From: a virus
Strand: one strand, 5' to 3'
Length of the DNA stretch: 24,904 nt
IMG/VR virus record: IMGVR_UViG_3300025645_000429
Location: 1-24,904 of that record
The notes beneath the pieces were generated by a model. It ran no database searches and was not told the DNA's origin. It saw nothing but the letters and a program-made list of their open reading frames with translations. The stretch's first letter is position 1; each line of letters opens with the position of its first letter. Positions 21,852 to 24,904 of the stretch are shown here, piece after piece. The position numbers were made by a program, and so were the translations under genes.

Positions 21852-21899
21852 AACATAGGCACACAGGGTGCGATTGGGGTTCGATTCCCCACTATGTTC
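21852..21899 (+). ncRNA. Mini-tRNA-like RNA (acceptor stem, short stem-loop, T arm)
   Basis: AACATAG (21852-21858) pairs perfectly over 7 bp with CTATGTT (21892-21898). Between them lie a stem-loop GCAC-ACAGG-GTGC (21859-21871), GAT, and a canonical T arm: TGGGG, loop TTCGATT, CCCCA (21875-21891). A discriminator-like C follows at 21899; CCA is not encoded. The order acceptor, T arm, acceptor is that of a tRNA, but D and anticodon arms are replaced by a 16-nt insert, so it cannot decode. It lies 9 nt after the stop of the first early gene. An alternative is the attP copy of a host tRNA 3' end, though no integrase is seen and the paired 5' strand is then unexplained. Confidence 0.6.
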
Positions 21900-21906
21900 T
21901 AATCCT

Positions 21907-21969
21907 CTTAGAAGGTTTAGTATAATATATCTCTTCATTTATGAAGATATATTATACAAACCATCTTAG
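21907..21969 (+). repeat. Long imperfect hairpin (about 26 bp)
   Basis: The arms are GGTTT-(A)-GTATAATATAT-(CT)-CTTCA and TGAAG-ATATATTATAC-AAACC around loop TTTA, giving 21 bp with two small bulges. A further 5 of 7 positions pair outside (CTTAGAA with ATCTTAG). It begins 8 nt after the tRNA-like element. No U tract follows, so it is not a typical terminator; a processing or stability element is plausible. Confidence 0.65.
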
Positions 21970-21998
21970 TAACATCAAAAACCATAAAATCCAACATC

Positions 21999-22157
21999 AT
22001 GGAAAACATCAACACAAGTGCGTTAGCACACGACCTCCGCATCCAAGCGGCAAAGCAACTTTTTGACGGCTTAACATTTAGCCAAGCTACGACTACAAGC
22101 GAGTGGGATGCACTCACATGTGACGAGCAAATGACAATCGAAGATTTAATAGGGTAA
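21999..22157 (+). CDS. Small early protein, 52 aa
   Basis: ATG 21999 (context CCAACATCATGG) to TAA 22157 encodes MENINTSALAHDLRIQAAKQ, followed by LFDGLTFSQATTTSEWDALT and an acidic end. It is the first gene after the tRNA-like/hairpin element and lies 2 nt before the next ORF. No motif or family is recognised. Its soluble helical character is typical for early host-interaction peptides, but that is generic. Confidence 0.6.
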   Translation: MENINTSALAHDLRIQAAKQLFDGLTFSQATTTSEWDALTCDEQMTIEDLIG

Positions 22158-22159
22158 CC

Positions 22160-22342
22160 ATGAAACTAACATTTAGCAACGGATACACAGTATCCATAAT
22201 AGACAAGAACGAATACATCGTCACACCTGAGGTAGGTATATCACCGCCTAACTCAGATGACGTGTATGATATGCAGGTGGAAAGGTTCCAAACCGCTGAT
22301 GAATTAACGGATATACTAAACAAAGTTAGAAGCTATGAATAA
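22160..22342 (+). CDS. Small early protein, 60 aa
   Basis: It begins MKLTFSNGYTVSIIDKNEYI and ends in a helix (ADELTDILNKVRSYE). The first half looks like paired beta strands and the second half a helix. It overlaps the following gene by 8 nt and follows the previous stop by 2 nt, so it is co-translated. Function is not recognisable. Confidence 0.65.
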   Translation: MKLTFSNGYTVSIIDKNEYIVTPEVGISPPNSDDVYDMQVERFQTADELTDILNKVRSYE

Positions 22343-22754
22343 ACACGAACTAACACGACTAGCGTACGGAACTACGCTAATGGATGGCGGATATACGCTA
22401 TGGAAAGACGAAAAAACTAGGTTGAAAGGCTACGTTGTAGGTGGTGTGTGTACTGAGGCTGACTGCCTTGCAGAGGCATCAACTAGATTTGCTGAGCTGT
22501 TCGACATATACCTAAACAAGCTAGATATAATTGTCATCAAAGCACACGACATATACTTAGACAATCTAGATGCACATACATCATACAGAACGCTAGGCAT
22601 AGGTACATGGGTTGACGAAGGTAGAGTTTACTTCGACATTGTTGAATACGTTGAGAATGAGCAAGATGCTGTTGACATGTGCGTTGAACGTGGCGAGAAA
22701 GCATACTTCGACATCCTAGCACAAAAAAACATATACATCAAAGATGAAAAATAA
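22335..22754 (+). CDS. Early protein with LGTWVDxGxVYFDI-type domain
   Basis: The 139-aa protein begins MNKHELTRLAYGTTLMDGGY. Its C-terminal part reads LGIGTWVDEGRVYFDIVEYV followed by a helix with DAVDMCVERGEKAYFDI. A pattern of G-x-W-x-D-x-G-x-hYhDh then 'A...a...gE.A.fD' recurs in small proteins of diverse phages and actinobacteria, from memory, without a known activity. It overlaps both neighbours (8 and 11 nt), so the gene is firmly in the operon. Confidence 0.7.
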   Translation: MNKHELTRLAYGTTLMDGGYTLWKDEKTRLKGYVVGGVCTEADCLAEASTRFAELFDIYLNKLDIIVIKAHDIYLDNLDAHTSYRTLGIGTWVDEGRVYFDIVEYVENEQDAVDMCVERGEKAYFDILAQKNIYIKDEK

Positions 22755-22893
22755 CCCATACATAGACCTAAGTTTCCAAGAATTGGAACTAGCATACGAG
22801 TTGTTCACGTACAACGAACATTGGGAGGCGGTGCGCTTGGTAGCGGATGCCTTCTGCCTTAAAGCAGAACTTGATATAATACCACATAACTAA
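22744..22893 (+). CDS. Small early protein, 49 aa
   Basis: ATG 22744 to TAA 22893, overlapping the previous gene by 11 nt. It begins MKNNPYIDLSFQELELAYEL and is a helical, acidic product with one Cys and one Trp (EHWEAVRLVADAFCL). No signal peptide or motif is seen. The overlap and even composition support a real gene; function unknown. Confidence 0.6.
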   Translation: MKNNPYIDLSFQELELAYELFTYNEHWEAVRLVADAFCLKAELDIIPHN

Positions 22894-22910
22894 CTGAAAT
22901 ACAATATAAT

Positions 22911-23045
22911 ATGAATAAAACTAAAGAAGAATTAACGAAGGATAAGGAAAGCTTATTCAGGTGGGTGGATGCAAATGATGCTCACTTAAGTTTCTATGCA
23001 ATCCAAGAATTAAGAATAATAAACGAGCAACTATCTAAATTATAA
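22911..23045 (+). CDS. Small early helical protein, 44 aa
   Basis: ATG 22911 to TAA 23045. It begins MNKTKEELTKDKESLFRWVD and ends with a helix IQELRIINEQLSKL. The pattern suggests a short coiled coil. It follows an A/T-rich leader (ACAATATAAT) after a 17-nt gap. No function can be proposed. Confidence 0.55.
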   Translation: MNKTKEELTKDKESLFRWVDANDAHLSFYAIQELRIINEQLSKL

Positions 23046-23049
23046 CAAC

Positions 23050-23118
23050 ATGGAACTACTAGCATGGGGGATAATATGCACCTTAGCAATAGCAATATCA
23101 ATAATTTCAACAAATTAA
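23050..23118 (+). CDS. Transmembrane micropeptide, 22 aa
   Basis: ATG 23050 (context ACAACATGG) to TAA 23118. It begins MELLAWGIICTLAIAIS and is hydrophobic almost throughout, so it is one membrane-spanning helix with minimal tails. It lies 4 nt after one gene and 2 nt before ATG 23121 of the next. That fits the operon's spacing, whereas the competing longer frame from 23064 would run through it in another phase. Phage micropeptides of this type may modulate host membrane proteins. Confidence 0.5.
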   Translation: MELLAWGIICTLAIAISIISTN

Positions 23119-23120
23119 CA

Positions 23121-23405
23121 ATGAACTATTTAGACAGAGCAGACGAAATGTACGAAGAGAGGCGCGATGAGGCGTGGATGAACAACGAAATAATCCAACT
23201 CGACAAGTACAAAGCAAATCTTACGGTAACACGTGAGCAATTAGGCAGCGACTATCACATCAACGTATTCAGCTACGAAACGCTTGTGGCTACTGGACTC
23301 GAAGGCGGTAAGCTGATGCAAGAGCAATGGCATAGCACCACAACACAGAAGCATGTGAATTACGTTGCAAGGGAGTTGAATATGGACTTGGTAAAACTAT
23401 ACTAA
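23121..23405 (+). CDS. Early protein, 94 aa
   Basis: From ATG 23121 the product begins MNYLDRADEMYEERRDEAWM and is helical and acidic at first, then mixed (QLGSDYHINVFSYETLVATG). A start at 23064 (19 residues earlier) is open but overlaps the micropeptide gene in another phase and adds an Asn/Ser-rich stretch of poor character, so the later start is preferred. The middle residues VTREQLGSDYHINVFSYETL give no recognisable family. Function unknown. Confidence 0.65.
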   Translation: MNYLDRADEMYEERRDEAWMNNEIIQLDKYKANLTVTREQLGSDYHINVFSYETLVATGLEGGKLMQEQWHSTTTQKHVNYVARELNMDLVKLY

Positions 23406-23433
23406 TCAACGACTTACAAAATAAATTTGGAAT

Positions 23434-23457
23434 TTGGTAAAGTTTGTTATATCTTTG
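23434..23457 (+). promoter_or_regulatory. Early promoter P2, shared pattern with P1
   Basis: TTG-GT-AAAGTT-TGTTA-TATCTTTG lies in the 98-nt gap 23406-23503, 46 nt before ATG 23504. TTG, AAAGTT and TAnnTTTG match P1 at the same spacing. Another TTG (23427-23429) sits 20 nt before the -7 box, which is the usual Bacteroidota spacing. Confidence 0.55.
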
Positions 23458-23503
23458 CTGTCGATTCCAACATCAGAATCACAAACCATTTAATACATAC
23501 ATC

Positions 23504-23698
23504 ATGTCAAAAGAATCAGCATTAATATCTTGTCGCAAGAAGTTCGAGGGATTGAACGAGAGTGAGCGTCTAATAGAGGCAAACAAGTTTATTACCCATG
23601 TGTGTAGCAAAGGTGGAACAGTCAACATGGCATTAGCTTTCCTTAAGGAAGCGGAGGTCATGAACGACACCGAGCTTACACATTCAGTTACATTTTAA
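23504..23698 (+). CDS. Early protein, 64 aa
   Basis: ATG 23504 (context CATACATCATGTC, nearly identical to 21408) is preferred over the upstream ATG at 23444, which lies inside promoter P2. The 64-aa product begins MSKESALISCRKKFEGLNES and is all helical (SERLIEANKFITHVC, MALAFLKEAEVM). It starts the second early transcription unit. No family is recognised. Confidence 0.65.
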   Translation: MSKESALISCRKKFEGLNESERLIEANKFITHVCSKGGTVNMALAFLKEAEVMNDTELTHSVTF

Positions 23699-23710
23699 AA
23701 ACCAAACATC

Positions 23711-23965
23711 ATGAATATACACAAAGAAAAAACAAACAAACTCAGCGGAGAATGCTGGGATATTTTCCACGAATACGGAGGGTATGACTACAACGACGAG
23801 ATGCTATACCAACTACAAGGATTAGATGCTTGTATGTCTGAATGCAGAAACGAAATAGATTGGGAGGATATGGTAGAGAAAGCGGAGACTACAAACACAT
23901 GGTTTAAGCACATCGAAAAGATCCGAGAATTACAAGAGAATATACCAACATCATTATACTGTTAA
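23711..23965 (+). CDS. Early acidic protein, 84 aa
   Basis: It begins MNIHKEKTNKLSGECWDIFH, with context AAACATCATG. It is acidic and Trp/Tyr/Cys-containing (YGGYDYNDEMLYQLQGLDAC) and ends in a helix. The 12-nt gap from the previous gene and 1-nt gap to the next place it in the P2 unit. Acidic small proteins can mimic DNA, but there is no direct evidence for that here. Confidence 0.65.
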   Translation: MNIHKEKTNKLSGECWDIFHEYGGYDYNDEMLYQLQGLDACMSECRNEIDWEDMVEKAETTNTWFKHIEKIRELQENIPTSLYC

Positions 23966-23966
23966 T

Positions 23967-24218
23967 ATGAATCAAGAAACATTAGAAGGAATACCTAACA
24001 CAGACGTAACAACACAAGCTATAAGCGTGGTGAGAGAAAACCTACCCGAATGGTTTAGAGAGAACTTATGGCTTGTTATACAAACGTGCATAGATCATGA
24101 GGATTGGTCTGAACGATTGATAGAGGTAGAGCGTACTAACCTGCTGTTTACTAATGATATAGTACACGACATAAGGGGACTGCTTAATAAAGACGAACAC
24201 TTTTTACCACGAATATGA
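23967..24218 (+). CDS. Early protein, 83 aa
   Basis: Begins MNQETLEGIPNTDVTTQAIS; helical with NLPEWFRENLWLVIQTCIDH and DIVHDIRGLLNK. Start follows the upstream TAA by one base (TAATATG). The stop overlaps the next start by 4 nt (ATGA). Acidic, soluble, no recognised motif. Confidence 0.65.
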   Translation: MNQETLEGIPNTDVTTQAISVVRENLPEWFRENLWLVIQTCIDHEDWSERLIEVERTNLLFTNDIVHDIRGLLNKDEHFLPRI

Positions 24219-24415
24219 AATACTACAACGGAAACGAACTCAAATGGAGTGCTGAGGATGTCCTCAGACGAGCAACAGATTTAGACATAGACTTAACCGA
24301 AGAGGAAGCCGAGAGCATACTCATGGCTACGTTTGAGGATAACGAATACATAATGGAAATGATAGGGGAGGTTATATGCGGAACAATACTAAAATACAAA
24401 GATGAACTACACTAA
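24215..24415 (+). CDS. Early protein, 66 aa
   Basis: Begins MKYYNGNELKWSAEDVLRRA, then DLTEEEAESILMATFEDNEY and a C-terminal hydrophobic helix. A short strand followed by EEEA-type helices is common in small phage accessory proteins. It overlaps the previous gene by 4 nt and the next by 14 nt, so translation is tightly linked. Function unknown. Confidence 0.65.
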   Translation: MKYYNGNELKWSAEDVLRRATDLDIDLTEEEAESILMATFEDNEYIMEMIGEVICGTILKYKDELH

Positions 24416-24563
24416 CACACAAATAGAATCTATGTATCTCGATTGGTTCAACAACTTCCTTTCATGCGATGCATGGAGGCAACACTATGACTTAGGTATG
24501 GCAGAGGGTGAGAACATACTCGATATAGGCAGACAATTAAATGAAATAAGAAAACATGACTGA
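24402..24563 (+). CDS. Small conserved-type phage protein (MYLDWFNNFL motif), 53 aa
   Basis: ATG 24402 to TGA 24563. The product begins MNYTNTQIESMYLDWFNNFL and continues AWRQHYDLGMAEGENIL, ending DIGRQLNEIRKHD. The YLDWFNNFLT-like opening followed by 'aeHYgls.eeA...i..Gr' is a recurrent short protein in many phages, in my recollection, with a helix-turn-helix-like flavour. No activity is known to me. It overlaps genes on both sides (14 and 8 nt). Confidence 0.7.
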   Translation: MNYTNTQIESMYLDWFNNFLSCDAWRQHYDLGMAEGENILDIGRQLNEIRKHD

Positions 24564-24702
24564 TATAGAAAAACTAACAGAAAAGAACAAACATCTACAA
24601 GAAACCATACTTGCTTATTCAGCAAGAGTAAATATGTATGAGCTCAAAGTAGGTAGACTAAGACGTAACATATGTAAACTAATGAACGGTGACGAAATAT
24701 AA
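24556..24702 (+). CDS. Small helical early protein, 48 aa
   Basis: ATG 24556 to TAA 24702. Begins MTDIEKLTEKNKHLQETILA and continues as a basic heptad-like helix (ARVNMYELKVGRLRRNICKL), so it is probably a short coiled coil. Overlaps the previous gene by 8 nt. The following 106 nt (24703-24808) hold only frames of 11 and 8 codons and no clear signal. Confidence 0.6.
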   Translation: MTDIEKLTEKNKHLQETILAYSARVNMYELKVGRLRRNICKLMNGDEI

Positions 24703-24808
24703 CGAGAGTAATAAGATGGACACATTACCCACATCTGTCCAACGAGGGTAAAAAAATGAACATGAGCCGAATAGATAAGTGAATCAACTCACCTAATAGC
24801 ATAACCAA

Positions 24809-24904
24809 ATGGGAGTACAAGAACGAGCTAAAAACAGAGAAAGAATAGACAGAGCTAAAACAATTAAGAACCAAGCTAAGGTAATCAAGGATATGTGGAG
24901 TGAG
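24809..24904 (+). CDS. Partial basic early protein (C-terminus off window)
   Basis: ATG 24809 opens a frame of 32 codons that is still open at the window edge. It begins MGVQERAKNRERIDRAKTIK and is basic and helical with Arg/Lys/Ala repeats, like a nucleic-acid-binding helix. Only the N-terminal part is seen, so the identity cannot be judged. Confidence 0.45.
   Translation, partial: MGVQERAKNRERIDRAKTIKNQAKVIKDMWSE

Noticed and set aside
21845-21905. Complete tRNA gene
   Set aside because: Only acceptor and T arm are present; the 16 nt between cannot hold D and anticodon arms, so it is not a decoding tRNA.

Overview
This window reads as part of the genome of a tailed double-stranded DNA phage (Caudoviricetes) that infects a member of the Bacteroidota, probably a marine flavobacterium. 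The phage call rests on a large terminase, a portal protein, LamG/CBM-type fibre modules, a scaffold-like protein and small capsid-type proteins, all packed head to tail with 1-14 nt overlaps. The host call rests on TAnnTTTG promoter boxes, A-rich start contexts mostly without Shine-Dalgarno sequences, and a secreted protein ending in a type IX secretion (T9SS) sorting domain, a system confined to Bacteroidota. Terminase and portal styles recall crAss-like and related environmental Bacteroidota podophages, but I cannot place it exactly without a database.

Layout. (1) 1-20489, minus strand: the late/virion block. Reading leftward from 20489 it holds virion-associated small proteins, a DUF5675 lysis candidate, conserved small proteins, a tandem GroES-like co-chaperonin, a terminase-proximal group (coiled-coil protein, HNH nuclease, degenerate HNH protein, zinc-binding protein), TerL, portal, and two beta-rich proteins. 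Then comes an envelope-directed module: an 810-aa T9SS cargo, an outer-membrane beta-barrel, a one-pass membrane coiled-coil protein and an exported thioredoxin-fold protein without CxxC. It ends with a 919-aa receptor-binding/fibre protein, four small basic or beta-rich proteins, an array of related beta-sandwich virion proteins, and the start of a scaffold-like protein cut by the left edge. The major capsid gene probably lies just beyond. (2) One winged-helix regulator candidate (18212-18634, plus strand) is nested antisense inside this operon. (3) 20490-21407 is a control region of about 0.9 kb with opposing promoters, dyads, short direct repeats, a GC-rich tract and one doubtful small ORF. 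(4) 21408-24904, plus strand: a train of very small early-type genes, mostly unrecognisable, with a structured non-coding element (tRNA-like minihelix plus long hairpin) after the first gene.

Two promoter classes are visible. The late boxes share TATATTTGC before the 178-aa gene, the portal and the beta-sandwich array. Two plus-strand boxes share a longer pattern, TTG-N2-AAAGTT-N5-TA-N2-TTTG, about 45 nt before start codons with the context ACATCATG.

The most unusual items are the phage protein apparently addressed to the host T9SS together with its translationally coupled outer-membrane barrel, and the mini-tRNA-like RNA at 21852-21899. No integrase, reverse transcriptase, CRISPR array, IS element or full tRNA was seen.
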